From the NCBI GenBank assembly GCA_041664985.1, contig JBAYJS010000011.1, forward strand, positions 1 to 29,215: DNA of 29,215 bases. Reading direction: 5' to 3'. Both the position numbers and the translations under genes were made by a program. A model generated the notes under the pieces. The model worked only from the letters and a program-made list of their open reading frames with translations. It searched no databases and had not been told where the DNA came from. The DNA is from JBAYJS01 sp041664985. GTDB taxonomy: Bacteria > Patescibacteriota > Patescibacteriia > Buchananbacterales > UBA6539. The first letter of the stretch is position 1; each line of letters begins with the position of its first letter. This document shows, in pieces, positions 6,475 through 13,456 of this stretch.

Positions 6475-6726
6475 TTATTTATTTTTCGCCCAAAGTTTTT
6501 TAAAAAACGGCAAAGTTAAAGTTTGAATCATAAAAGCCACTGCCGGTACAATGGCATTAATCCAGGGTCTGGGCAAATCAATCGCCCAAAGATAGACACC
6601 AATTGCCAAATAGCTAAAAACTGCCAGAAGAATTTTTCTGGTCCAGCTGGTTTCCCAGGCTTTATCTATTTGCACTTTATTATTTCGCTCCTCAATTTTT
6701 TGAATTCTTTGTTCTAAGTTTTCCAT
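6475..6726 (-). CDS. Small two-helix membrane protein
   Basis: An 83-residue protein. Residues 1-20 are a charged, probably coiled-coil segment (LEQRIQKIEERNNKVQ). A first membrane helix follows at about 31-49 (ILLAVFSYLAIGVYLWAI) and a second at about 54-74 (WINAIVPAVAFMIQTL), ending with a basic tail KKLWAKNK. The function is not known to me; proteins of this shape occur widely in Patescibacteria. It ends 3 bases before the Ldh2-type gene, suggesting one transcript. The downstream partner gives no clear hint of its role. Confidence 0.75.
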   Translation of the reverse strand: MENLEQRIQKIEERNNKVQIDKAWETSWTRKILLAVFSYLAIGVYLWAIDLPRPWINAIVPAVAFMIQTLTLPFFKKLWAKNK

Positions 6727-6740
6727 ATTTTACTTTTTTC

Positions 6741-6783
6741 CCCTCTCCGGTTTCGGAGAGGGTGGTTCCGATTTATCGGAACC
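6741..6783. repeat. Twin-hairpin intergenic repeat
   Basis: Two perfect hairpins stand back to back: CCCTCTCCG-gttt-CGGAGAGGG (6741-6762) and GGTTCCGA-ttta-TCGGAACC (6764-6783), followed by GGGTGAGG. The block is GC-rich in an AT-rich gap between the small membrane protein and the YdcF-like gene. It resembles the dispersed CTCTCC/GGAGAGGG intergenic repeats of many bacteria. A role as a transcript-end or mRNA-stability element is possible. Confidence 0.75.
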
Positions 6784-6828
6784 GGGTGAGGTTGTTAATT
6801 TTTTAGTTTTGATTCGTCAAAATTCATT

Positions 6829-7500
6829 TTATTTAACTAAGTGCTTGTCATAGCCGGCAGCAATTAATTTTTCGTAAGCCTGCCAGACATCATCGGGAAT
6901 TTCCTGCGGAATTTGAAAACCTTTCTCTGGATAAATTTTAATCCGTTGTAAATCACCAACCATTATATTAATCAGCTTATCTTTGGATATTTCTTTGTTA
7001 GGGTATTTTTCAAAAGATAACTGCGGCGAAGTGACTATGACTTTGGCTTTGGGCCAAAAATTTTTAAACGTCGCATAGGCACGGCGCTCCATATATGGTT
7101 TTTGGACTAAAATAATTTTTTTTGGATTTAGTCCAAGGCTTGCCAACAATTTTTTGGAATTAATAATATTTTGGCCGGTATTTTGTGATTCTTTTTCAAT
7201 AATAATTTTCGCTTTTGGCACACCCAGTTTTTCTGCCGCTTCGGCAAAAACTTCGGCCTCGGATTTCTGCCACTTAGACCAGCTGGTGGATAATAAATCA
7301 TTTTTATGGCCAAAACCGGTTCCGGAAAAAACAATATACGGCGCAAAACCTTCCAAAAACAATTGCGCTCCCCTTTTTGCCACGCGCAAATCATTACTGC
7401 CTAAAACCAAAATACAATCAGCTTTTTCCAATTTATGATTAAGGTGATGATAATCCCAAATCTTTTTGGCCGCTGCCAAAATTTGGTTTTTATTTTCCAT
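6829..7500 (-). CDS. YdcF/DUF218 family protein
   Basis: A 223-residue DUF218 protein (the YdcF/SanA/ElyC group). Typical motifs in order: ADCILVLGSNDLRVAKRGAQ, PYIVFSGTGFG, SEAEVFAEAAEKLGVP, IIIEKESQNTGQNI (the E-x-x-S-x-N-T signature) and KIILVQKPYMERRAYATF. No signal peptide or membrane anchor is visible, unlike SanA and ElyC, so this looks like a cytoplasmic YdcF-type member. Some relatives bind SAM or affect envelope polysaccharide synthesis, but the enzymatic role is unsettled. The start lies 6 bases after the stop of the putative zinc peptidase gene, so the two are probably co-transcribed. Confidence 0.87.
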   Translation of the reverse strand: MENKNQILAAAKKIWDYHHLNHKLEKADCILVLGSNDLRVAKRGAQLFLEGFAPYIVFSGTGFGHKNDLLSTSWSKWQKSEAEVFAEAAEKLGVPKAKIIIEKESQNTGQNIINSKKLLASLGLNPKKIILVQKPYMERRAYATFKNFWPKAKVIVTSPQLSFEKYPNKEISKDKLINIMVGDLQRIKIYPEKGFQIPQEIPDDVWQAYEKLIAAGYDKHLVK

Positions 7501-7506
7501 GTCAGT

Positions 7507-8388
7507 TTATTGTTCTTGTTTGGCAAGCTTACCCAAAATTTCAACACCAATTCCTTTGAAATCGAAATTCAAAGCCTTGAGTTTGGCATAAAGATCCGGC
7601 GTACCTTTTTTCAAAACCGCTTCGGATTCTTTGTCCGCTTTGGCGGCTAATTTAGCCAAAAGCTTTTCTTCATCTAAAGGTTTTTTGCCTTTTTGATCGG
7701 CTAAAAATTCAGCTTTAAGCTTATCGCGCCAAAGATATTCCAATTCAATTTCCAAATAAAATTTGGCCAATTTAGCCGGCGCATCATAATCATATTTTTT
7801 TACCGCTTCGGCCATATTGGCCGGATCAAAAGCTTCAGTTGCCAACCGGCGTTCTTTAACGTAAATTCCCTGCATGGCGCCGGGTAAACCGTGCACTGTT
7901 TTCCATTCAGCCATACCTTCGTCCATAATTCGATGGCCGGTTAAATCACCACTATGGGCCGCTTCATGAACCAAAACATCGGCAAAATGTTCTGGCGGTA
8001 AATTCAAACCGTCCCAAGTCATGGCAAGTTCACCGGTTTCTGGATCGTAAAGTCCAAGCGTACCTTCTTCATCTTCTTTAATTTTGACTTTATCAGCGGT
8101 TAGATTGGCTAAACCCAAAGCCGATTCCATTTTTACTATTTTGTAAGCCAACTCTCTTTTTTTAGCTTCGTCAGTAGTAGTTTCGTATTCCTCGGCCCAC
8201 CAATCAACCAATTCTTTAATCGTTTCAGCTGATTCAGCGCGGGTTTCTTTGGCTTCCGGCTGCATTCCTGCGTTTTCTGAATCAATTGTTTCATCAGCTG
8301 GATTTTCAGATTCTTCCGATAAAGCTGGATTAACTAAATCAGATTCAGCACCGGCTTTGAAAAAATGTCGAAGGTGTCTTTCAAACAT
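7507..8388 (-). CDS. Putative zinc metallopeptidase-like protein (HEXXH)
   Basis: A 293-residue protein with no recognised family. Residues 15-60 are acidic and low in complexity (SEESENPADETIDSENAG). The key feature is VLVHEAAHSG at 138-147, an HEXXH zinc-binding motif, followed by IMDEGMAEW at 154-162, which offers Glu157 or Glu161 as third ligand. Such an E-G-x-A-E-W after HEXXH is seen in gluzincin-like peptidases, though the spacing here is short. A beta-rich stretch (LGLYDPETGELAMTWDG) precedes the motif, and the C-terminus is Lys/Glu-rich and helical. No signal peptide or membrane span is visible, so it is probably cytoplasmic. It is upstream of the YdcF-like gene in the same direction. 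Peptidase activity is inferred from the motif only. Confidence 0.7.
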   Translation of the reverse strand: MFERHLRHFFKAGAESDLVNPALSEESENPADETIDSENAGMQPEAKETRAESAETIKELVDWWAEEYETTTDEAKKRELAYKIVKMESALGLANLTADKVKIKEDEEGTLGLYDPETGELAMTWDGLNLPPEHFADVLVHEAAHSGDLTGHRIMDEGMAEWKTVHGLPGAMQGIYVKERRLATEAFDPANMAEAVKKYDYDAPAKLAKFYLEIELEYLWRDKLKAEFLADQKGKKPLDEEKLLAKLAAKADKESEAVLKKGTPDLYAKLKALNFDFKGIGVEILGKLAKQEQ

Positions 8389-8430
8389 ATGGTTTATAAT
8401 TAATTAAAATTAATTAAAATTTATAAAAAT

Positions 8431-8889
8431 TTAAATTAAGGTTGAAACGATATAGGCCAGCACATCAAAATTTTTTTCATGAAATTCTATCATTTCGTAT
8501 TCGGGCCGTTTAATCAGGCTGAGATTTTTGGGAAACTTAGATAAATATTTTTCTTTAAAAACCTGATAATCGGTGACAAAATCATTACAGCCAACTTGCG
8601 GCCGTTCTAAGTCGGGCTTTCGAATTCGCAAATGAGTTATTTTATTTTCCCCAACCAAAATAGGATCATTCAATTCCACTCGCGGACCGTTATTATAATT
8701 AGAAGATTTGCCCAAACTTTCTAAAATTTTAATCAGTACTTCGTATTCAGGCTGCGAATGAGAAAAAACAGTCAAAGAAGTAATCGGAAAAGTTTTGCCA
8801 ATTATTTTTTCAGCTAATTTCGAAGTTTCAGTCGCAATATATTTGACTGTCTCAATCAGCTCCTCTTTATTTTGGATTGCTTTTGCCAT
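8431..8889 (-). CDS. Hypothetical protein, 152 residues
   Basis: Not recognised. It is a compact soluble alpha/beta protein without signal or membrane segments. Visible parts are an N-terminal helix (KEELIETVKYIATETSKLAE), a segment TVFSHSQPEYEVLIKIL, a beta stretch NKITHLRIRKPDLERPQVGC with the only Cys, and a C-terminal KRPEYEMIEFHEKNFDVLAY. The last block is rich in aromatic and acidic residues. The gene starts 5 bases after the maf stop, so both are probably translated from one mRNA. Coding is supported by this arrangement and codon use like its neighbours. Confidence 0.7.
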   Translation of the reverse strand: MAKAIQNKEELIETVKYIATETSKLAEKIIGKTFPITSLTVFSHSQPEYEVLIKILESLGKSSNYNNGPRVELNDPILVGENKITHLRIRKPDLERPQVGCNDFVTDYQVFKEKYLSKFPKNLSLIKRPEYEMIEFHEKNFDVLAYIVSTLI

Positions 8890-8894
8890 AAATT

Positions 8895-9464
8895 TTATGC
8901 CATTACTTCATCAATTAACCTTTCAGTGATATCTTTGGGCAAACCAATAACACTATCTCTAGTGCCTTCAATTTTATCAACATGTTTTTCCCAAAGACTT
9001 CCTTCGATGGTAAAGCCACCCGATAAATCAAATACTTGCCCGTCATTAATAATAGCATCAATTTCTGTCTCGCTAAAATTGTTAAAATAAACTTTGGAAG
9101 TATCAATCACCTCAGCTCGTTTGCCGGTTGACGTATTGGTTACCACTACAGCTGTTATTGTCTGGGCAGGATAATTTTTGTAACCTTGCAAAAAATCTCT
9201 AACTTCCTGCTTAGTTTTGGGTTTTTCCAAAACTTTTTTAGCGCACAAAACAATTGCGTCGCCGGTAATTAGAATCGCCGGCTCTGTAATTTTTGGTAGT
9301 AAAAAATCGGCTTTGGCGTTGGCAATCCCCAGTACCAATTCTTTTGGATCATCATGACGAATTGCTTTTTCATCAATATCAGCCGGCATCACTTCAAACT
9401 CAATACCCATTTCTTCTAACATCTGTTTGCGGCCGGCTGATTGTGAACCTAAAATTATTTTCAT
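8895..9464 (-). CDS. maf: Maf-family nucleotide pyrophosphatase
   Basis: A 189-residue protein of the Maf family, which hydrolyses non-canonical or excess nucleoside triphosphates to monophosphates. The N-terminal phosphate-binding loop is ILGSQSAGRKQMLEEMG, where the usual bacterial form is S-x-S-P-R-R. The conserved Asp is in ITGDAIVL, followed by VLEKPKTKQE, and the C-terminal part carries GGFTIEG and DSVIGLP. The altered loop resembles the plant-like or divergent Maf branch more than the dTTP/UTP-hydrolysing YhdE branch, so substrate preference may differ. It is first of a minus-strand group with the unknown 152-residue gene. A palindromic repeat lies immediately upstream. Confidence 0.88.
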   Translation of the reverse strand: MKIILGSQSAGRKQMLEEMGIEFEVMPADIDEKAIRHDDPKELVLGIANAKADFLLPKITEPAILITGDAIVLCAKKVLEKPKTKQEVRDFLQGYKNYPAQTITAVVVTNTSTGKRAEVIDTSKVYFNNFSETEIDAIINDGQVFDLSGGFTIEGSLWEKHVDKIEGTRDSVIGLPKDITERLIDEVMA

Positions 9465-9472
9465 AAAATGTC

Positions 9473-9513
9473 ATCCTAAACCTGCTTATCGGCAGGCAGG
9501 TTTGTTTCAGGAT
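9473..9513. repeat. Nested palindromic intergenic repeat
   Basis: The outer arms ATCCT (9473-9477) and AGGAT (9509-9513) enclose inner arms AAACCTGC (9478-9485) and GCAGGTTT (9496-9503). The centre contains GGCAGGCAGG, the core of the repeat found inside fpg. It fills the gap between maf and the SEC-C gene and may end the upstream transcript, although it has no T tract. Confidence 0.75.
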
Positions 9514-9554
9514 CTAGCAAAATACTGGATCAAATCCGACATAAAAAATTAAAA

Positions 9555-10139
9555 TTATTTCCCATGACACTGATTAAACTTTTTACCACTATTACACGGG
9601 CAAGATTCGTTTCTGCCAACCCGACTGTAAAATCTTATTTTTACCCAGCTCACAAATTCTTTTTCAATTTCCTCAGATTTCACACTTAACTCAAAATAAT
9701 CAAAGGAATTACCGTAACTCGATGGTACTTCCCACAAATCATGTTGCCAGGTGTTACCCATGCCCCACTTTGAAATAATTTTATTGCCTATTACAAGCCC
9801 TGCATGTTTTGGAATCTTGTCATCAAAATAAATTACAATATTAGCGTTCTTATTTTGAGTAAGATAACCTTTGTCAATTAACCAACTTATAAAATCACTT
9901 CCAAATGTCACCTCTAATTTTTTCCTCATCTCATTCTTAATTATAACAGAATCCCGTAAATCAAAGGCGTGCATAAAACAAACAAAATTTTTTTCCCTAT
10001 TCGGACTAACGGATTCTATTATTTGAATGCTGTGAAAAAACTGATCCTTCAATTTGTTAATTAAACTTTCATGAGAATCATATGAATTATTCTCGGTAAT
10101 TGCGAGTAACTGTTTGCGTAATTCAATATTATTTTCCAT
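9555..10139 (-). CDS. SEC-C motif protein with possible papain-like domain
   Basis: A 194-residue protein starting at the ATG at 10139, inside the last codons of secA (11-base overlap); an upstream extension into secA is unlikely. The C-terminus VGRNESCPCNSGKKFNQCHGK is split as VGRNESCPCN and SGKKFNQCHGK. It is a complete SEC-C zinc motif, C-x-C-x8-C-H at 180, 182, 191 and 192, nearly identical to the tail of the adjacent SecA. The body has Asn51-x-x-Cys54 in NFVCFMHAFD, His112 in PKHAGLVIGN and a KWGMGNTWQHDLWEVP block, an arrangement reminiscent of NlpC/P60-like or DUF7689-type papain folds. That assignment is a weak inference. The SEC-C zinc motif in SecA binds SecB or the ribosome in other bacteria, so a secretion- or ribosome-linked accessory role is plausible. 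Confidence 0.75.
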   Translation of the reverse strand: MENNIELRKQLLAITENNSYDSHESLINKLKDQFFHSIQIIESVSPNREKNFVCFMHAFDLRDSVIIKNEMRKKLEVTFGSDFISWLIDKGYLTQNKNANIVIYFDDKIPKHAGLVIGNKIISKWGMGNTWQHDLWEVPSSYGNSFDYFELSVKSEEIEKEFVSWVKIRFYSRVGRNESCPCNSGKKFNQCHGK

Positions 10140-12858
10140 GGCACTGTTTAAACTTTTTACCTGAGCCACAAGGACACAAATCATTCCGGCCGACTTTTTG
10201 ACCCAAAAAATGAGTGGCGTCATCAGCCGGTAATGGCTGGCTATTAGCCGAGACTTCTTTACCCTGAGGCGTATTGGCGGCGGCTTGTTTGATTGCCGAA
10301 TAGCCCTTGGTCATTTCTTTTGGCGGGGCATTAAAACTCAAACTGCCGGCTTGCTGCATCAGTGAAGGCGCAATTTGGGAAGCCACGCCGATTTTGAAAA
10401 TACTGTAAACGATTTGTTTTCTAATAGTGGCCAGCAATTCTTTAAACATAAAGAAAGCTTCTCTTTTGTATTCCACCAACGGATCGCGCTGACCATAACC
10501 GCGCAAGCCAATCCCGGTGCGCAAATGGTCAACTGCTTCCAAATGCTCAATCCAAAGCATATCGATACTACGCAGTAAAATCCCCTTTTCCACATCCCGC
10601 ATCGCATCAGGGTTACCAATAGTTTTGCCAATATTTTCTTCAAGCGCGTTGTAATTTTGAACGGCTAATTTGTATAAATAACCGATTAATTTACCCCGGG
10701 CGGTTTTATCTTCAATCTCATTTCCGGCTTGCAGCGAAATATCAGACATTTTCAACCGAACCTCGGTGGGCACTGAAAAAATCGTATTAATTACTTCGTA
10801 AATTTCTGCCAAATTCCAACTGGTTTCATCACTATTGGCGGTATGAAAATTAATCACTTCAATCAATTCTTCTTCAATCAAATTCAAAACCTGGGTTTTT
10901 AATTCTTCTTTTTTCAAAATCTCACGGCGTTTTTTGTAAATGGTTTCACGGTGTTTGTTCAAAACGTCGTCGTATTCAACCAAATGTTTTCGGGTATCAA
11001 AATGGTAACCTTCAACTTTTTTCTGCGCCGCTTCAATTGATTTGGAAATCATGCCGTGTTCAATTGGCATATCGTCGGGAATTTTTAGCGTTTCCATCAT
11101 ATTTTTGATTCGGTTGGAGCCAAAAATTCTCATCAAATCATCATCCATGGAAATATAAAATTGCGAGCTGCCCGGATCGCCCTGTCTGCCGCCGCGACCG
11201 CGCAACTGATTATCAATTCGCCGCGATTCATGTCTTTCCGTACCAATGATTAAAAGCCCGCCTAAATCTTTAACTTTTTGTTCCTGGTCTGGCGTAGCGT
11301 CATCACCGCCCAATTTAATATCAACACCGCGGCCGGCCATATTGGTGGCAACCGTCACGGCGCCAAAGCGCCCGGCTTGGGAAATAATTTGAGCTTCTTT
11401 TTCGTGGAATTTGGCGTTTAAAATTTGCGGCTCGATTCCTTCCCGGCGCAACATGTCGCCCAGAAGTTCATTTTTTTCAATTGAAATCGTACCAATCAAA
11501 ACCGGCTGGCCTAATTCATTTTTTTCTTTCACGGTTTGCGCCACGGCTTTAAATTTGGCTTGCTCGTTTTTGTAAATTCGATCCGGCAAATCTTTTCGCA
11601 ACATCGGTTTATTGGTTGGAATAACGGTTACGTCCAGATTATAAATTTTGGAAAATTCTTCCGCTTCGGTTGCCGCCGTACCGGTCATGCCGGCTAATTT
11701 GGCATAAAGCCGAAAATAATTTTGAAAAGTAACCGTTGCCAAAGTCCGGCTTTCGCGCTGAACTTCCACGCCTTCTTTGGCTTCAATGGCTTGATGCAAA
11801 CCTTCGCTGTAGCGGCGGCCATACATCATCCGGCCGGTAAATTCGTCAACAATAATGACTTCACCGTCTTTGACCACGTAATCGCGATCGAGTTTAAAAA
11901 GCGCATAAGCCCGCAAAGCCTGCTCAATATGATGAACTTCCGTCACGCCGCCTTCGGTATAAATATTTTCCACGCCCAAAAGTTTTTCCATTTTGCCAAT
12001 ACCGGCTTCGGTCAATGTGGCCGCGCGCATTTTTTCATCAATATTATAATCTTCGTTTTCTTTAAGCTGAGTCACCAGTCGGGAAAATTTTTGATATTTG
12101 TCAGTTGACTCCATGTCCGGAGCGGAAATTATCAATGGCGTTCTGGCTTCATCAATTAAAATACTATCAACTTCATCGACAATGGCGTAATTTAAATCGC
12201 GCTGAGACATTTGTTCCAGCTCGGAAACCATATTGTCGCGCAAATAATCAAATCCAAATTCGTTATTGGTGCCGTAAGTGATATCAGCGCCGTAAACTGC
12301 TTGGCGCGGTGTTGGCCGCAAATGAACTAATTTTTCATCGGTCGAATTTGGATCGGTGTATTCTGGGTCATACAAAAAAGCGGCTTCATGAACAATCACG
12401 CCAGAACTTACGCCTAATAAATTATAAATCGGACCCATCCAACCGCAATCGCGCCGGGACAAATAATCGTTGACTGTCACCAAATGGCAACCTTTGCCTT
12501 CAAGCGAATTTAAATACAAAGCCAAAGTGGCCGATAAAGTTTTACCTTCACCGGTTCTTTGCTCAGAAATTTGGCCGCGATGCAAAACCATGCCGGCCAA
12601 AAGCTGAACGTCGTAATGGCGCAAACCAAGCGTTCTTTTGGCCGCTTCCCGAACGCAAGCAAAAGCTTCGGGCAAAATGTCATCCAAAGTTTTTCCGTTT
12701 TTTAATTCCCCTTTGAATTTAGCCGTTTGTTCTTTGAGTTGCTGGTCAGAAAATTGAGAAAACTTAGCTTCGAGCTGATTAATCTGTTCCACTGTCGGCT
12801 GAAGTTTTTTAATATACTTTTCGTTTGGATCACCAAAAATTTTTGTAATTAGAGTCAT
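10129..12858 (-). CDS. secA: Preprotein translocase ATPase SecA
   Basis: Motor ATPase that drives unfolded preproteins through the SecYEG channel. At 909 residues it has the normal length. The Walker A motif RTGEGKT is at 101-107 and the DEAD-type Walker B is in YAIVDEVDSILIDEARTP near 225. The preprotein cross-linking domain follows, and nucleotide-binding domain 2 carries VATNMAGRGVDIKLGG and RGRGGRQGDPGSSQF. The scaffold helix region and then a proline/alanine-rich linker lead to the C-terminal zinc motif CPCGSGKKFKQCHGK (Cys895, Cys897, Cys906, His907). It has its own promoter in the 179-base gap upstream. Its last 11 bases overlap the SEC-C protein gene. Confidence 0.98.
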   Translation of the reverse strand: MTLITKIFGDPNEKYIKKLQPTVEQINQLEAKFSQFSDQQLKEQTAKFKGELKNGKTLDDILPEAFACVREAAKRTLGLRHYDVQLLAGMVLHRGQISEQRTGEGKTLSATLALYLNSLEGKGCHLVTVNDYLSRRDCGWMGPIYNLLGVSSGVIVHEAAFLYDPEYTDPNSTDEKLVHLRPTPRQAVYGADITYGTNNEFGFDYLRDNMVSELEQMSQRDLNYAIVDEVDSILIDEARTPLIISAPDMESTDKYQKFSRLVTQLKENEDYNIDEKMRAATLTEAGIGKMEKLLGVENIYTEGGVTEVHHIEQALRAYALFKLDRDYVVKDGEVIIVDEFTGRMMYGRRYSEGLHQAIEAKEGVEVQRESRTLATVTFQNYFRLYAKLAGMTGTAATEAEEFSKIYNLDVTVIPTNKPMLRKDLPDRIYKNEQAKFKAVAQTVKEKNELGQPVLIGTISIEKNELLGDMLRREGIEPQILNAKFHEKEAQIISQAGRFGAVTVATNMAGRGVDIKLGGDDATPDQEQKVKDLGGLLIIGTERHESRRIDNQLRGRGGRQGDPGSSQFYISMDDDLMRIFGSNRIKNMMETLKIPDDMPIEHGMISKSIEAAQKKVEGYHFDTRKHLVEYDDVLNKHRETIYKKRREILKKEELKTQVLNLIEEELIEVINFHTANSDETSWNLAEIYEVINTIFSVPTEVRLKMSDISLQAGNEIEDKTARGKLIGYLYKLAVQNYNALEENIGKTIGNPDAMRDVEKGILLRSIDMLWIEHLEAVDHLRTGIGLRGYGQRDPLVEYKREAFFMFKELLATIRKQIVYSIFKIGVASQIAPSLMQQAGSLSFNAPPKEMTKGYSAIKQAAANTPQGKEVSANSQPLPADDATHFLGQKVGRNDLCPCGSGKKFKQCHGK

Positions 12859-12903
12859 AAAAATCGGAGTTTAACCTAAAAAAATGTTAATTAAAGCTAT
12901 CAT

Positions 12904-12932
12904 ATTTTACTATATTTTTACCAACTTGACAA
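12904..12932 (-). promoter_or_regulatory. secA promoter
   Basis: On the minus strand TTGTCA (12932-12927), a 17-base spacer and TAAAAT (12909-12904) form a good sigma70-type promoter upstream of the secA ATG at 12858. Its -35 shares bases with the -35 of the divergent receiver gene (TTGACA at 12926-12931). Confidence 0.7.
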
Positions 12933-12957
12933 GGACAGATAATCTTTGTAGTATAAT
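12926..12957 (+). promoter_or_regulatory. Promoter of the receiver-domain gene
   Basis: TTGACA at 12926-12931 is the -35. The -10 is either TAGTAT at 12949-12954 (17-base spacer) or TATAAT at 12952-12957 (20-base spacer, perfect hexamer but long). The neighbouring bases TTGACAAGG are the same as in the promoter at 4571. Confidence 0.65.
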
Positions 12958-12963
12958 GAGTTA

Positions 12964-12978
12964 GTTGGCTGGACCAAC
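12964..12978 (+). promoter_or_regulatory. 5' leader hairpin of the receiver gene
   Basis: GTTGG-ctgga-CCAAC forms a 5-base stem at the predicted 5' end of the transcript. Such terminal hairpins can protect mRNA from decay. Downstream the leader holds AACTCACGG (12989-12997), the same nine bases found before the ribosome binding site of the 162-residue gene (4639-4647). Confidence 0.35.
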
Positions 12979-13037
12979 AAAACAAACGAACTCACGGGAG
13001 TAAAACCCTGCAACAAATACAAAGGGAGACAAACACC

Positions 13038-13436
13038 ATGGCAAAGATATTAGTCGTCGATGATGATCCAGATTCACTGGTAATGACGGCAAGGGCGGCG
13101 AGCAGAGAAGGATTTGAAATACTTACCGCCTACGGCGCCCAACAAGCACTGACACTGCTGGCAAACCAGCCCGTCGACGTTGTCCTTTCGGACAACTGTA
13201 TGCCCTTTCATGACGACGGTCTTCGGCTGGCAGCCGAGCTTCAAACGCGGGGAATAAACATTCCTGTCATTCTGTTAACCGGCTATTCTGATCTTGATCA
13301 CCGGTTTGACAGCCCCGAAAAACTGGCAACCTTTGGGTTGTCTGGCTACGTGGAAAAGCCTTTTCACATCACAGATCTCCATGCCGCAATTGACGCGGCG
13401 TTGGCCCAAAAGAACCTTGTCCAGAGTGATTCTTAA
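13038..13436 (+). CDS. Single-domain response regulator (CheY-like receiver)
   Basis: A 132-residue stand-alone receiver domain with no output domain. The acidic pocket is Asp8-Asp9-Asp10 in ILVVDDDPDS and the phosphoacceptor is Asp52 in VVLSDNCMPFHDDG. The switch residues Thr81 (ILLTGYSD) and Lys107 (YVEKPF) are present, so phosphorylation should be possible. No histidine kinase or output partner lies nearby. ATG 13038 is preceded by AAGGGAG at 13022-13028. The gene stands alone on the plus strand between murB and secA, both on the minus strand, with its own promoter and terminator, and is richer in GC than they are. It probably acts through protein contact, like CheY or Spo0F, in an unknown pathway. 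Confidence 0.93.
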   Translation: MAKILVVDDDPDSLVMTARAASREGFEILTAYGAQQALTLLANQPVDVVLSDNCMPFHDDGLRLAAELQTRGINIPVILLTGYSDLDHRFDSPEKLATFGLSGYVEKPFHITDLHAAIDAALAQKNLVQSDS

Positions 13437-13456
13437 ACGAACCACTCTCTTTTTTT
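13423..13456 (+). terminator. Terminator overlapping the receiver gene stop codon
   Basis: AGAGTG (13423-13428) pairs with CACTCT (13443-13448), extended after one mismatch by TTC/GAA, and is followed by CT7. As in the other small cassette, the left arm is coding sequence and the TAA stop (13434-13436) lies in the loop. The T tract faces the plus strand only. Confidence 0.85.

Noticed and set aside
10140..10223. Longer start for the SEC-C protein inside secA
   Set aside because: The extra 28 residues are an off-frame reading of the secA linker; the ATG at 10139 gives an 11-base overlap typical of coupled genes.
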